From: Chitinophagaceae bacterium
GTDB lineage: Bacteria; Bacteroidota; Bacteroidia; Chitinophagales; Chitinophagaceae
Direction of reading: 5' to 3'
Assembly (NCBI GenBank): GCA_014379345.1
Contig: JACMLY010000030.1
Location: 186,001 to 250,000 of the forward strand
DNA: 64,000 nt
The notes under the pieces were generated by a model that saw only the letters and a program-made list of their open reading frames with translations, was not told where the DNA came from and did no database searches. Of this stretch, positions 1 through 8,363 are shown piece by piece. The position numbers and the translations under genes are program-made. Numbering within the stretch: position 1 is the stretch's first letter; each line of letters opens with the position of its first letter.

Positions 1-257
1 ATCGTTTGAAGGTTTTAGTTCTTTGATACAACAGTGTTTTCGCCGTGTCACCTGGATCCCTGTAGGCAGGTTCGTGCCTTCTTTTGTGAACCCCCGCCGT
101 ATAGTCACAAGAATCACATCAAATTTTATAGTGAACGTTTTTCGATTTATATGCCACTCGTCCACCAACCATTTTTTATATATTATTTACCGGTCACAAA
201 AAATATTATTTATGCTTTATGAATCTTCGTAACTTAAGTATATAAAAATCGTCGTGT
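1..257. other. leading intergenic stretch, no gene seen
   Basis: No reading frame here has a recognisable domain or a plausible start. The short open frames on the plus strand give low-complexity, Arg/Phe-rich translations typical of chance. The AT-rich part near 170-250 probably holds the promoter of the small gene at 258, but I see no good match to the Bacteroidota TTG/TAnnTTTG pattern. Confidence 0.5.
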
Positions 258-422
258 ATGAAAAGATTATTGGTGATCCTCATTTTAGTTGCCTTTGCGG
301 GGGCTGTGGCCTTTGCCAGTCTTAACAGCATGGACAAAAAGCAAGGCCAGGTCAAGAAGATCGAGAAAAAAGAAATCAAGAAAAAGAAGGAATGCAAACG
401 CACTTGTTGGCTTTCTTCGTAA
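258..422 (+). CDS. small secreted Lys-rich protein (54 aa), unknown function
   Basis: I do not recognise a family. The product starts MKRLLVILILVAFAGAVAFA, a clear Sec signal peptide of about 20 residues, and continues with a short, very basic tail dominated by Lys and Glu (KKEIKKKKE) that ends CKRTCWLSS, with two cysteines three residues apart. The mature peptide would be only about 34 residues. It has the right length for its frame and is followed 10 bases after the stop by a strong hairpin with a T run, so it is probably a genuine monocistronic gene. The charged tail resembles in character, though not in sequence, the coiled-coil protein at 4184. Export to the periplasm or cell surface is inferred; a structural or cation/DNA/envelope-binding role cannot be distinguished. 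Confidence 0.55.
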   Translation: MKRLLVILILVAFAGAVAFASLNSMDKKQGQVKKIEKKEIKKKKECKRTCWLSS

Positions 423-432
423 AACAGATTCT

Positions 433-463
433 AAGCCCGGCGCCCGCATCGACGGGCTTTTTT
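433..463 (+). terminator. Rho-independent terminator of the 54-aa gene
   Basis: AAGCCCG at 433-439 pairs with CGGGCTT at 453-459 around a 13-base loop, and the right arm runs into six T residues. It lies 10 bases past the stop at 422. Classic intrinsic terminator geometry. Confidence 0.75.
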
Positions 464-556
464 GTTTCCTCCCTAATCAGGAAACTGAACTCGTGATGCA
501 GGTTTTACGCTGCTGTAAAATTTTCCTCTCAATCTGGTTAAACCTGAACATACCTA

Positions 557-687
557 CCTTCTGTGTATCTCTGTGCTCTCGCTCCTTTACCTCTGTAAAT
601 AAAAAACTCTTGCATTATTAGGGGCCTTATGTTTAAGACCGAAGTTAACCACAGCGGAAACGGAGGTCTACACAGCGGATACGAAGG
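557..687. repeat. imperfect long inverted repeat (TTAACCACAG type)
   Basis: The arm at 557-605 (words CTCTGTG, CTCC, TACCTCTGTAAATAAA) is the imperfect reverse complement of 644-687 (GTTAACCACAGCGG, GGAGGT, CACAGCGG, GAAGG), with a spacer of about 40 bases. The element sits between convergent genes (258 plus, GNAT minus). Related arms recur at 6107, 17455 and 56217. It accounts for most of the 350-base gap from 423 to 771; I see no gene in the rest. Confidence 0.6.
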
Positions 688-771
688 TTGAATTTCAGTC
701 AGCCTCTATTCACAGGCGTAGAATGTATCAATGCGGGGTTCAGTTAAGAAAAAAATTATCATTCATGTTTT

Positions 772-1281
772 TTAGAGCGTTGATAGCTTCCAATCAGATT
801 TGTCAAGTGACATATTTAAAACCGTCCAGATTTTGCCTTTTAGTTCCCGTTCTTTTGTTTTTTGGGGGTTGACCAAAAATCCTGCTTTTTGGTAACATCT
901 TATTGCAGCTGTATTCCAATTGAAAACATTCAGTTCTGCTCTTTCTGCTTTACACTGTATAAAAGCAATTTTCAATAATTTATTCACGATCCGGAGGCCA
1001 ATTCCAAATCCCCGGTAGGCCTGTTCGCCGATAATTATCCGGCATAGTACTGCGGTATTTTTTTCCAGATATATTTCACCATGACCGATAGTCATGTTCG
1101 TTGAAGACAGTACAACTTTATATACAAAACGGTTATCATCTTCCAAATAAATTTGCAGTTGGTTTTGCGTGAGCGGAAAGCTAAAAATGGAGCCGGCAAA
1201 CTGAAACATTGCTTCTTCGCTCTCCACCCAGGAAATAAGTTTTTCAAAATCGGTGTCTGCAAAGGGAAGAAGCTCAATCAT
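772..1281 (-). CDS. GNAT family N-acetyltransferase
   Basis: Acetyl-CoA-dependent N-acetyltransferase of the RimJ/RimL-like (Acetyltransf_3) type; the substrate cannot be told from sequence. The acetyl-CoA pyrophosphate loop is visible as QAYRGFGIGL, preceded by the beta strand AVLCRIIIG and followed by the typical C-terminal NWNTAAIRCYQKAGF, where the Asn and the Tyr/Gly-Phe motif mark the family. I take the start at the internal ATG (169 aa, product beginning MIELLPFADTDFE) because the domain begins there and AAAGGG lies just upstream; a longer frame to 1326 adds 15 unrelated residues. It is transcribed alone on the minus strand, convergent with the small gene at 258. Cytosolic. The family call is firm, the role open. 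Confidence 0.85.
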   Translation of the reverse strand: MIELLPFADTDFEKLISWVESEEAMFQFAGSIFSFPLTQNQLQIYLEDDNRFVYKVVLSSTNMTIGHGEIYLEKNTAVLCRIIIGEQAYRGFGIGLRIVNKLLKIAFIQCKAERAELNVFNWNTAAIRCYQKAGFLVNPQKTKERELKGKIWTVLNMSLDKSDWKLSTL

Positions 1282-1476
1282 AGTATGACCCTTTAATAAA
1301 TTGGTGTGAATTTCGTTTGTGTTCATGTTGTAACGGAATAAAATTAAGATGTTTAACGGAATGGGATCACGCGCTTCCGTTTTTTGAATTCATTTAGTTA
1401 TCCCTAAATGATTTAGCTTTAATAGGAACATAATTTGTTCGACTGAACTCTAATAATCTATAAAATTCAACTAGAA

Positions 1477-2616
1477 ATGAGAAGATATTTTTATTTACTA
1501 AGTATGATTTTGTTTTTATGCATTTTCAGTGATCACAGCTTCGCTCAAAAAATGATCCGGCTGATTGATCGGAAAGCCTCTCCTGAAACAGTGAACTTAT
1601 TTCTCAACTTACATGAGCTTTCAAAAAAACATATTTTGTTCGGTCATCAGCATGCTACTGAATATGGGCATGGATGGTTTGGCGATTCGAGCCGTTCAGA
1701 TGTGAAATCTGTTACCGGTTCTCATCCTGCCGTTATAGGCGTAGATTTTTCCGGTTTATCAGGCAGGCCTGATAGTTCCATAGAAAGAACAAAGAACTCA
1801 TTAAGGGCGAATATTCAAGCTACTTATAACCGCGGGGGAGTCGTGACAATAGCCTGGCATTTTTCTAATCCGATTTCGGGCGGAGGTTTCTATTGGAAAG
1901 ATTCAGTATCTCTGCCGGCTGTGAAATTTATCATTCCCGGTAAGGAACATCATGAAAAATATAAGGCGATCCTGCGGGGAATAGGATCTTTTGTAAAATC
2001 TGTTAAAGGAAAAGATGGTAAAACTGTTCCCATGATCTTCCGGCCGTTTCATGAATTTGATGGAGACTGGTTTTGGTGGGGATGGGCGCATTGTACTCCG
2101 GAAGAGTTTAAATCGCTTTGGCGATTTACGGTTTCTTACCTGAGGGATAGCCTGGAGGTTCATAATTTTATTTATACTTTTTCACCCGATAATAAATTTA
2201 ACAGCCAGGCACAATTCCTGGAAAGATATCCCGGCGATGAATGGGTAGATATGGTGGGCATGGATAACTATGGTGACTTTGGCAGGGATGGAAAATACAA
2301 TCTCGAAGCTGGCATCAGGAAACTAAAAATTGTTTCGGATTATGCCAGAAGCGCCGGCAAACTCGCTGCATTCACTGAAACCGGGCTTGAATCAATCCCG
2401 AATAAAACATGGTGGACAGAAACTTTACTGAAAGCCCTGAAATCTGCGGATATCCAATTGAGCTATGTGTTGGTATGGCGCAATGATACGAGAAGTCCGA
2501 CGCACTACTATGCGCCATTTCCAGGTCATGTAAGTGAACCTGATTTCCTGGTATTCTATAACGATCCATACACATTGTTTGAGAAAGATTTGAAAGGAAT
2601 ATATAATCGACGCTAA
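1477..2616 (+). CDS. glycoside hydrolase family 26 beta-mannanase
   Basis: Secreted endo-beta-1,4-mannanase-type enzyme (GH26, TIM barrel, retaining mechanism). A signal peptide covers residues 1-24 (ending DHSFAQ). FGHQHATEYGHGW at 55-67 is the characteristic N-terminal GH26 motif of Bacteroidota enzymes. E193 in FRPFHEFDGDWFWW is the general acid/base and E301 in AAFTETGLE the nucleophile; W128-H129 in IAWHFSNP is also conserved in the family. Length 379 aa fits a single catalytic domain without a carbohydrate-binding module. No SusC/SusD pair or other mannan genes lie nearby, so it is not part of a visible polysaccharide utilisation locus. Upstream TAATTTG near 1430 resembles a weak minus-7 box. 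Activity on mannan versus glucomannan cannot be decided. Confidence 0.9.
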   Translation: MRRYFYLLSMILFLCIFSDHSFAQKMIRLIDRKASPETVNLFLNLHELSKKHILFGHQHATEYGHGWFGDSSRSDVKSVTGSHPAVIGVDFSGLSGRPDSSIERTKNSLRANIQATYNRGGVVTIAWHFSNPISGGGFYWKDSVSLPAVKFIIPGKEHHEKYKAILRGIGSFVKSVKGKDGKTVPMIFRPFHEFDGDWFWWGWAHCTPEEFKSLWRFTVSYLRDSLEVHNFIYTFSPDNKFNSQAQFLERYPGDEWVDMVGMDNYGDFGRDGKYNLEAGIRKLKIVSDYARSAGKLAAFTETGLESIPNKTWWTETLLKALKSADIQLSYVLVWRNDTRSPTHYYAPFPGHVSEPDFLVFYNDPYTLFEKDLKGIYNRR

Positions 2617-2651
2617 AATCTAAACGGCCTAAGCTTGCGTCGATTACTGAT

Positions 2652-3563
2652 CTAGCCTTTTTTGTTAAAAGAATTACTGATCAGTTGCGTTAGCATTCTT
2701 GCAACCGTTCCATTCCCGTCATCAAGAGCTGGATTAAAAATGCTCACACTCATTCCGATTATTTTTTTTGTTGACAGAAGTTTTTTTAGCAGCTGCTCAC
2801 AGTGCTTAAACGAAAGTCCTTCCGGAATTCTGTAATCGACTGCAGGGTTCTCATCGTCTGCCAGTGCATCCGTATCAAAATGTATCCAGAAGCTTTCTAC
2901 TTTCATTGCGTTCATTTGTTGAATGATCTTTTGAGCAGTAGCAGAAATGCCGGCTTTTTTTATGGATTTATAATCTAAACAATGTATGTCTGTTTGCCGG
3001 ATATCCTGCGATCCATACTTTTTAGTTTCCTCCCAATCGCGTTGACCGATATGGATTACATGCTGTTCGGCAACGTACGGCATCAGACGATCAATATTGG
3101 TTAACAATTCAGGACCTCTTCCCGTAACTATGGCGAGGTCCATGTCTGCAACCTCTCCTGTAATTGATTTTTCAGGTTGATAAAAATCTGCATGTGCGTC
3201 ACAGAATAGCAAACCGAAATTACCCCTGGCTTTTAACGACGGAAGTATTCCGATAAGTATACTGCAATCGCCTCCTAATACCAAGGGAAAATGATTTTGA
3301 TGGAGGGTGTTTGAAATCTCTTTCATCAAATCTTCAGAGAAGGCCCTGATATTTGCCGCGTTTAGACAACCTGTCTCCACATCCCTGTCAAACTTATAGT
3401 GCGAATTCAGGGTAGGCACGATGATTTGCGGAATTTTGATATATAATTTTTCACGCAGCCCGTTTGCTAACAGCGTTTCGGCAAGTTTCTCCACACCTGT
3501 CGGTTTTAATCCCAGGATGGAAGGAGCAGAGATAATTTGTATGTCGGGTATGTCTCCCATCAC
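2652..3563 (-). CDS. arginase/agmatinase-family ureohydrolase
   Basis: Member of the ureohydrolase superfamily, which hydrolyses a guanidino group to release urea using two Mn ions. The ligand set matches human arginase in spacing: GGDC (C100), DAHAD (D122, H124, D126) and HFDTDALAD (D230, D232). The first ligand, normally His in GGDHS, is Cys here; I recall GGDC variants elsewhere in the family, so this may be a natural subgroup with altered metal use. Substrate (arginine, agmatine, formiminoglutamate, other) is unclear. 303 aa is the usual length. It lies 9 bases downstream of the secreted protein gene 3573-4091 on the same strand, so the two are probably co-transcribed. Cytosolic. Confidence 0.85.
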   Translation of the reverse strand: MMGDIPDIQIISAPSILGLKPTGVEKLAETLLANGLREKLYIKIPQIIVPTLNSHYKFDRDVETGCLNAANIRAFSEDLMKEISNTLHQNHFPLVLGGDCSILIGILPSLKARGNFGLLFCDAHADFYQPEKSITGEVADMDLAIVTGRGPELLTNIDRLMPYVAEQHVIHIGQRDWEETKKYGSQDIRQTDIHCLDYKSIKKAGISATAQKIIQQMNAMKVESFWIHFDTDALADDENPAVDYRIPEGLSFKHCEQLLKKLLSTKKIIGMSVSIFNPALDDGNGTVARMLTQLISNSFNKKG

Positions 3564-3572
3564 GTGAAACGC

Positions 3573-4091
3573 TTATTGTTTCATTAATTCCATTTCAAAA
3601 GTTTGTGTCCAGTTGGTTGCATCATTACTCCTGTATCCTTTTTCGATCCACTTTTTATTTACTACGCGGATAGTGTATTTTATGTAACCTCCCGGATACT
3701 TTAAGCTCCATTCGAAAATATTCGGTTCGATGATTTTTGCATCTGCTTCCATGAAGGAACCATCAGACTGAAATATTCTTAAAATATATTGTTTGGTGTT
3801 TACGTTAAATGACACAATCCCCAAAGCATCGTTGACTACGGTGGTCGAATCCTCCAAAGCTATTCCAAATGCCTCAATCTGAATAGCTGTTCCGCTTAAT
3901 TTGGCCATTACAGTTTCTGTCTCACGGAATGACTGCTTCCTGCCACCTGTTTCTGTCCAACCGATGCCTTTCCAACTTCCGTCCATGAAAAGAAGCTTGT
4001 TCATGGCTGTTATTGTTTCTTTGGGGGTTTGGGAAACGAGTGGTTGCAGCATTACGATAAACACAACAAGAAAAAAAGTTATTTGTTTCAT
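3573..4091 (-). CDS. secreted protein of unknown function, lipocalin/DUF1579-like
   Basis: A signal peptide (MKQITFFLVVFIVMLQPLVSQ) is followed by about 150 residues rich in alternating beta-strand pattern: FMDGSWKGIGWTETGG, FRETETVMAKLSGTAIQIEAFG, and a C-terminal FEWSLKYPGGYIKYTIRV then ATNWTQTFEMELM. The GSWKG-type opening, the ETE pair and the closing F-E-M strand recall the small beta-barrel DUF1579/heme-binding-like families that are common as secreted proteins in Bacteroidota, but the match is by pattern only. 172 aa, periplasmic. It precedes the ureohydrolase by 9 bases and is likely the first gene of that two-gene unit; no functional link is evident. Confidence 0.6.
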   Translation of the reverse strand: MKQITFFLVVFIVMLQPLVSQTPKETITAMNKLLFMDGSWKGIGWTETGGRKQSFRETETVMAKLSGTAIQIEAFGIALEDSTTVVNDALGIVSFNVNTKQYILRIFQSDGSFMEADAKIIEPNIFEWSLKYPGGYIKYTIRVVNKKWIEKGYRSNDATNWTQTFEMELMKQ

Positions 4092-4183
4092 TTTACTGTT
4101 TGTTGCCCGTTTTAGAAGTCCATAATCTTGCCCAAAATTCGGTGGCTCGATTTTTTATAAAAATATATTAAAGGGAGATTTTT

Positions 4184-4468
4184 ATGAAAACCATCATTAT
4201 ATTTATTTTTCTAGGCATGAGCCTTGGATATTCAAAGCTGTCTTTTGCACAGGTAGACAGTGCTAAATTAGTTAAGACGGAGAAGGAACTCGAAAGGAAT
4301 AAAAAAGATGTAGATAAATTGGAGAGGAAAATTAATAAGGAGGAGAAAAAAATTAAAAGAAGAGAAAGAAAAGCTCAAAAAACAGAAAAAAGAAGAGAAA
4401 AAGAGCTTAAAAGGATCAGAAAGCAAGAGCAGGAAATAGAGAAGATAAAAAAGGACTCAACTCAATAA
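4184..4468 (+). CDS. secreted charged coiled-coil protein (94 aa)
   Basis: Function unknown. Residues 1-22 are a signal peptide (ending KLSFAQ); the rest is one long amphipathic, highly charged helix built from Lys/Glu/Arg heptads (for example KTEKELERNKKDVDKLERK), predicted to form a coiled coil in the periplasm. There are no cysteines or recognisable domains. An AAGGGAG just upstream of the ATG is an unusually good Shine-Dalgarno-like site for this phylum. Downstream, GGGTATA (4478-4484) and TATACCC (4498-4504) could form a hairpin, but without a T run. Small Lys/Glu-rich secreted helices are frequent in Chitinophagaceae; a structural or envelope-spacer role is only a guess. Confidence 0.65.
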   Translation: MKTIIIFIFLGMSLGYSKLSFAQVDSAKLVKTEKELERNKKDVDKLERKINKEEKKIKRRERKAQKTEKRREKELKRIRKQEQEIEKIKKDSTQ

Positions 4469-4642
4469 ATTTTCTTAGGGTATACGATACCAAAGACTAT
4501 ACCCATCATTCTGCAAATTTTCTTCGACCAATTGTCTTCAATGTGCGAGATCGCCACATAGCGATTTCAAACTTTCGGGAAGAATTAAAAACCTGTGAGA
4601 CTGTAAGTGGTGAGACCGTACGTGCAGCATGCCCTCCACCTA

Positions 4643-6031
4643 TTACAGCAATGTTCCAGACATAAATAAATAAGCCATTGAAAAATAAATAACCAGCCCT
4701 GTTACATCGACCAGGGTAGCTACAAAGGGTGCAGAGGAAGTGGCAGGATCTGCACCGAGTTTTTTGAGGATCATGGGCAGCATAGAGCCGGTGACCGTTC
4801 CCCATAATACTACACAGAGCAATGAAAAGCCAACAGCCAGGCCGATCTGCGTTCCGTGTTCACCATATGTATTAAAGATACCGTTCCACACTTCCAGCCT
4901 GATAAAGCCAATCAACCCAAGTACGCTACCTAGTAAAATACCCGAAATGATTTCTCTTCGCATCACTCGCCACCAATCGCTAATGGTGATTTCACCAAGC
5001 GCCATCGCCTGTATAATAAGCGTTGAAGCCTGTGAGCCCGTATTGCCACCGCTTGAAATAATCAGTGGGATGAATGTCGCGAGTACCACAGCTTTGGCAA
5101 TCTCATCTTCGAAATAGCCCATAGCGGTGGCTGTGAGCATTTCGCCTAGAAACAAAACGATCAGCCATACCACTCGTTTCTTGAAAAGTTTTAAAATAGG
5201 CATTTCAAGGTAAGGTTCATCTAAGGCTTCGGTACCACCGATCTTTTGAATGTCTTCACTGAACTCTTCGCTGGCAACCCATAGCACATCGTCAATGGTA
5301 ATGATGCCAAGCAGGATATTTTTGTCATCGATGACTGGCAGCGCAACGCGGTTATTCATTTTAAATACTTCATTGGCTATCTCCTGGTCATCATTTACAT
5401 GAAGGGTGATAAACCGGTAATCAATGATCTCGTCTACCAGTTTTTCAGGACTGGCAAGAAGGATTTCGCGAATACGGATATCGTCGATAAACTCGCCTTT
5501 ATCATTCACCACGTAGATCACATCAATGGTTTCACTGGCCTTACCGACTTCGCGGATATGATCGAGTACTTCTTTTACATTCCAGTCTACCTGTACCGCT
5601 ATATAATCCGGTGTCATCAGTCTTCCTACACTTCCCTCAGGATAGCCGAGAAGGGATAACGTGATCCTTCTTTCTTCGGGATTGAGCAGGCGGATGAGTT
5701 CTTTTACCACTTCACTTGGAAGTTCTTCCAGAAAGGCGGTACGGTCATCGGCAGGTAATTCATTTAAAAGCTCAGCTGTTTTATAAGGAGGAAGTTCGTG
5801 GATGATGTTTTTTTGTGTAGACAGATCGAGGATCTTAAACACGCTGACAGCCCGGTGTACATTCATATTACCGATGATCTGACTTTCATATTCAGGAAAT
5901 TGATTGATCAGTTCTGCAACGTCGCTAATGTTTTGATCATTCAGGAATTTGCGGATACGAAGCGTGTCATCGGTTGCGATGATTTCTTTAAAATCTTCCA
6001 GCAGGGTAATTTCTTCTTTTTCCTCGGCCAT
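4643..6031 (-). CDS. mgtE: magnesium transporter MgtE
   Basis: Inner-membrane Mg2+ channel/transporter. Domain order is canonical: N-terminal superhelical MgtE_N domain (about 35-135, with LPADDRTAFLEELP), a CBS pair that senses cytosolic Mg2+ (about 140-265, containing LMTPDYIAV and LLGIITIDDVLW), a connecting helix, and five membrane helices (about 285-462) with the pore signature GGNTGSQASTLIIQA. 462 aa is the normal length. It is transcribed alone; upstream lies a long inverted repeat and then the divergent SET gene. No M-box-type leader is evident. Assignment is firm. Confidence 0.95.
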   Translation of the reverse strand: MAEEKEEITLLEDFKEIIATDDTLRIRKFLNDQNISDVAELINQFPEYESQIIGNMNVHRAVSVFKILDLSTQKNIIHELPPYKTAELLNELPADDRTAFLEELPSEVVKELIRLLNPEERRITLSLLGYPEGSVGRLMTPDYIAVQVDWNVKEVLDHIREVGKASETIDVIYVVNDKGEFIDDIRIREILLASPEKLVDEIIDYRFITLHVNDDQEIANEVFKMNNRVALPVIDDKNILLGIITIDDVLWVASEEFSEDIQKIGGTEALDEPYLEMPILKLFKKRVVWLIVLFLGEMLTATAMGYFEDEIAKAVVLATFIPLIISSGGNTGSQASTLIIQAMALGEITISDWWRVMRREIISGILLGSVLGLIGFIRLEVWNGIFNTYGEHGTQIGLAVGFSLLCVVLWGTVTGSMLPMILKKLGADPATSSAPFVATLVDVTGLVIYFSMAYLFMSGTLL

Positions 6032-6106
6032 GCGCGAATTTACTTTTCTATTGTGAGAATTCAGAATACAGAACTATCGTTTATCGGGTTAATGAACATA
6101 TCTACG

Positions 6107-6236
6107 CCTCTGCGCGCCTCTGTGCCCTGACTCCTGCACTTCTGTGGTTAAATCTCTTCGCATTCGGAGGCTTCGTAAATGTATGACCATAGTTAACCAC
6201 AGAGGTGCAGGGGGTAAGGTACAGAGGCGCGCAGAG
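6107..6236. repeat. long inverted repeat (TTAACCACAGAGG type)
   Basis: Left arm 6107-6151 (CCTCTGCGCGCCTCTGTGCC ... CTTCTGTGGTTAAA) is a near-complete reverse complement of right arm 6191-6236 (GTTAACCACAGAGG ... GAGGCGCGCAGAGG); spacer about 40 bases. Because it lies between divergent genes (mgtE and the SET gene), it cannot simply be a terminator for both. It fills most of the 340-base gap; no gene is seen there. Confidence 0.75.
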
Positions 6237-6373
6237 GATGCGGATCTCTTTTGAGGTCAGCAGCGCCTTCACCAGACCTGGCATTCCTACATACAGGATG
6301 ATAACGTGATGAAGTATATTGCAGGCTTGCATAGTTTAGCATCACGGCTTGATGATTTTTTGAATACGAAACG

Positions 6374-6757
6374 ATGATTTTACCTTGTTTATACATAGCT
6401 GCTACAAAAAAAATGGGACGGGGCATTTTTACATCCAAGAACCTGAAGATGGGTAAGGTGGTTGAAATTGCGCCGGTTATCGTGATGGAAGGCTCAGACA
6501 GGGAATGGCTCGACAAGACACTACTGCACGATTATATTTTTGAATGGGGTGGCAAGAAAAAGCAGTGTTGTATGGCCTTGGGTTGGATTGCATTGTATAA
6601 TCATTCTTATCACTCGAATTGCGAATATGAAATGGATTATAAAAAGCAACTGATCCAGATCATTACTGTTCGCGATATCAAAAAAGGCGAAGAACTTTTT
6701 ATCAATTACAATGGCGAATGGAATAATTCAACGAAACTATGGTTCGAGACACGCTAA
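6374..6757 (+). CDS. SET-domain protein lysine methyltransferase
   Basis: A stand-alone SET domain that would methylate a protein lysine using S-adenosylmethionine. Seen motifs: KKMGRGIFTSKNLKMG at the N-terminus (the GxG SAM-binding segment), NHS at 76-78 with SNCEY following, and GEELFINYNG at 105-114 where Tyr112 is the catalytic tyrosine. There are no pre-SET or post-SET cysteine clusters, so it is a minimal version of 127 aa. Such proteins occur sporadically in bacteria; the target is unknown and histone-like proteins, ribosomal proteins or others are possible. It is monocistronic, preceded by a long inverted repeat. Family call is firm. Confidence 0.85.
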   Translation: MILPCLYIAATKKMGRGIFTSKNLKMGKVVEIAPVIVMEGSDREWLDKTLLHDYIFEWGGKKKQCCMALGWIALYNHSYHSNCEYEMDYKKQLIQIITVRDIKKGEELFINYNGEWNNSTKLWFETR

Positions 6758-6938
6758 TGTTGGGCGCAAATGGGCGCGAATTTTGGGGGACGCGGATGTT
6801 AACGATTTCTGACCGGGATTGAAGACCGTACAATAAAAAATAAGGACAAAAAAATGACTAGTCTAATATATGATATCCCTGATTGTTTTTGGAAGCCATG
6901 TTTCAAATAAGCTATTAGCGTTAAGAAGCGTTAAAAAA

Positions 6939-8363
6939 CTAGCGTCGGTTTACGTGATATTTTAACGAAAAATACATTCCGTAGCTATTCAACTGCAAGT
7001 TTCCAAAACCAATTCCCCTAACCGGGATTTTAAGATATGGTTCTGCCTGAAGTGAAAAATGTTTATTCAGATTTTTTTCAAAGCCCGCAGATATATTCAG
7101 GATCGAAAGCCAATGATTTCCGTTCGATGAAAGGCTCCTGTAGCGGTAACCCGGAGTGCCATTCGTATACTGGTAATAATAATGATAATCTTCCTTTTTC
7201 ATCAGGTAAGTGGAAAGCCCGGTATTCACAAAGAACCGGTAATTGTTATTGGTGTTAAGGTCGTAACGGACATTCAGCGGGATATCGAACATATAACAAT
7301 GCCCGTCCACTTTGTCAAGCTGCACGTTGTCGAGCCAGGTCCCTTTTGGCGGATTAAAATCTTTTCCGAGTGATGAATAATTCTTTTTGGTATATAAAAC
7401 GCCGGTGTTTACACTCCATCGTTGCGATAAGCGATAACCAAGCTGTATCCCCACGATGAAACCTGCCTTGTCTGTATTTTTAAATTTTACAGTGCTCATA
7501 TCAGGCGCGCCCACGGCACCTATCTCAAATCCTTTTCTAAAATGGGCTTTATTTTTAGACGATAGAGGTTTTTTTGTAACGGAATTCGAAGCAGAATCGA
7601 TGTTTGTTTGTTCAGCCATTGATTGAGCGGCGGTATCAATAGACAATTCCGGTTTATTCTGTGTTACGGACGTTGTGGCGGATGAATCATCATTTGTCTT
7701 TTTTGTGTGGGCAGAAGCAGTATGCCGTTGATCATCTTTTTTAATGAATTCATCTCCGGGTTCGGAAGATTCGGGGATCGAAGATGTTTCATCAGCAAAC
7801 CGCCTATTTTTCCTATTCTTCTTTTTTGTATTTATTATAATATTATTAGCCGCAACAACATTACGGAATGCATTTTTTTTATCCGGGTTTGATTGGACTA
7901 TAGTAACCCCTGTATTACTCCGCACAATTGGCTTTCCGGTCAAGCTTTCTTTTCTTTTCTGAATAGCTATTGCTTCGCTGCCAGGAACCGGGAGAACCTG
8001 ACCGTCTTTTTTCTGCTGGGAATGATTGGTTTTAGCATCGGCTGATCGATCAACCCGAGATGACTGGCCGGCTTCTGTATTTTTTAAGGCAGGTGATTCA
8101 GAAAGCGCTGTGCCCTGTTTTAAAACAGTTATTTGTGGATCATTGTTGCCTGTCAGGATCCATAGTAAACCGCCACCGGATAGTAAGGCGAGTAACCATA
8201 CAAAAAAGAGAAAACGCCGCCTTTCTTTTCTGCCTGTTTGGGGCAGGTGTTTATTGAGCGTCTGTTCAAGCTTGTCCCAGCCCGATGTATTTTGATCTAC
8301 ATCATACTGTTCTGCAGCTTGCCTGCTCAAACGGTCAAGGTCTTTATCAGAAAGGGGATGCAT
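6939..8363 (-). CDS. TM-anchored outer-membrane beta-barrel protein, likely anti-sigma partner
   Basis: The 474-residue product joins a short N-terminal cytosolic part (1-48), one membrane helix (about 50-71, FLFFVWLLALLSGGG), a long Ser/Lys/Asp-rich low-complexity linker (about 75-270) and a C-terminal PorT-like barrel of antiparallel strands (about 275-474, starting FEIGAVGAPDM and including VGIQLGYRLSQRWSVNTGVLY). Its gene overlaps the upstream ECF sigma gene by 17 bases. I infer that the N-terminal part binds the sigma factor and the linker crosses the periplasm to a barrel, merging the roles usually split between an anti-sigma protein and its outer-membrane sensor. No signal peptide is present; the internal helix would have to act as anchor. 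The N-terminal anti-sigma role is inference; the barrel resemblance is good. Confidence 0.7.
   Translation of the reverse strand: MHPLSDKDLDRLSRQAAEQYDVDQNTSGWDKLEQTLNKHLPQTGRKERRRFLFFVWLLALLSGGGLLWILTGNNDPQITVLKQGTALSESPALKNTEAGQSSRVDRSADAKTNHSQQKKDGQVLPVPGSEAIAIQKRKESLTGKPIVRSNTGVTIVQSNPDKKNAFRNVVAANNIIINTKKKNRKNRRFADETSSIPESSEPGDEFIKKDDQRHTASAHTKKTNDDSSATTSVTQNKPELSIDTAAQSMAEQTNIDSASNSVTKKPLSSKNKAHFRKGFEIGAVGAPDMSTVKFKNTDKAGFIVGIQLGYRLSQRWSVNTGVLYTKKNYSSLGKDFNPPKGTWLDNVQLDKVDGHCYMFDIPLNVRYDLNTNNNYRFFVNTGLSTYLMKKEDYHYYYQYTNGTPGYRYRSLSSNGNHWLSILNISAGFEKNLNKHFSLQAEPYLKIPVRGIGFGNLQLNSYGMYFSLKYHVNRR

Noticed and set aside
23-232. Two overlapping short open frames at the window start
   Set aside because: No homology, no start context, and mutually overlapping frames with similar length.
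3550-3565. parS-like half palindrome CACGTGAAAC
   Set aside because: Only one half fits the TGTTTCACGTGAAACA consensus, it overlaps the start codon of the ureohydrolase gene, and it is 35 kb from parAB. A second partial match at 15358 is equally weak.
4506-4642. Possible MnmG/GidA fragment (IGGGHAA in a minus-strand frame after mgtE)
   Set aside because: Only seven residues match; the following residues bear no similarity to MnmG, so chance is more likely than a gene remnant.
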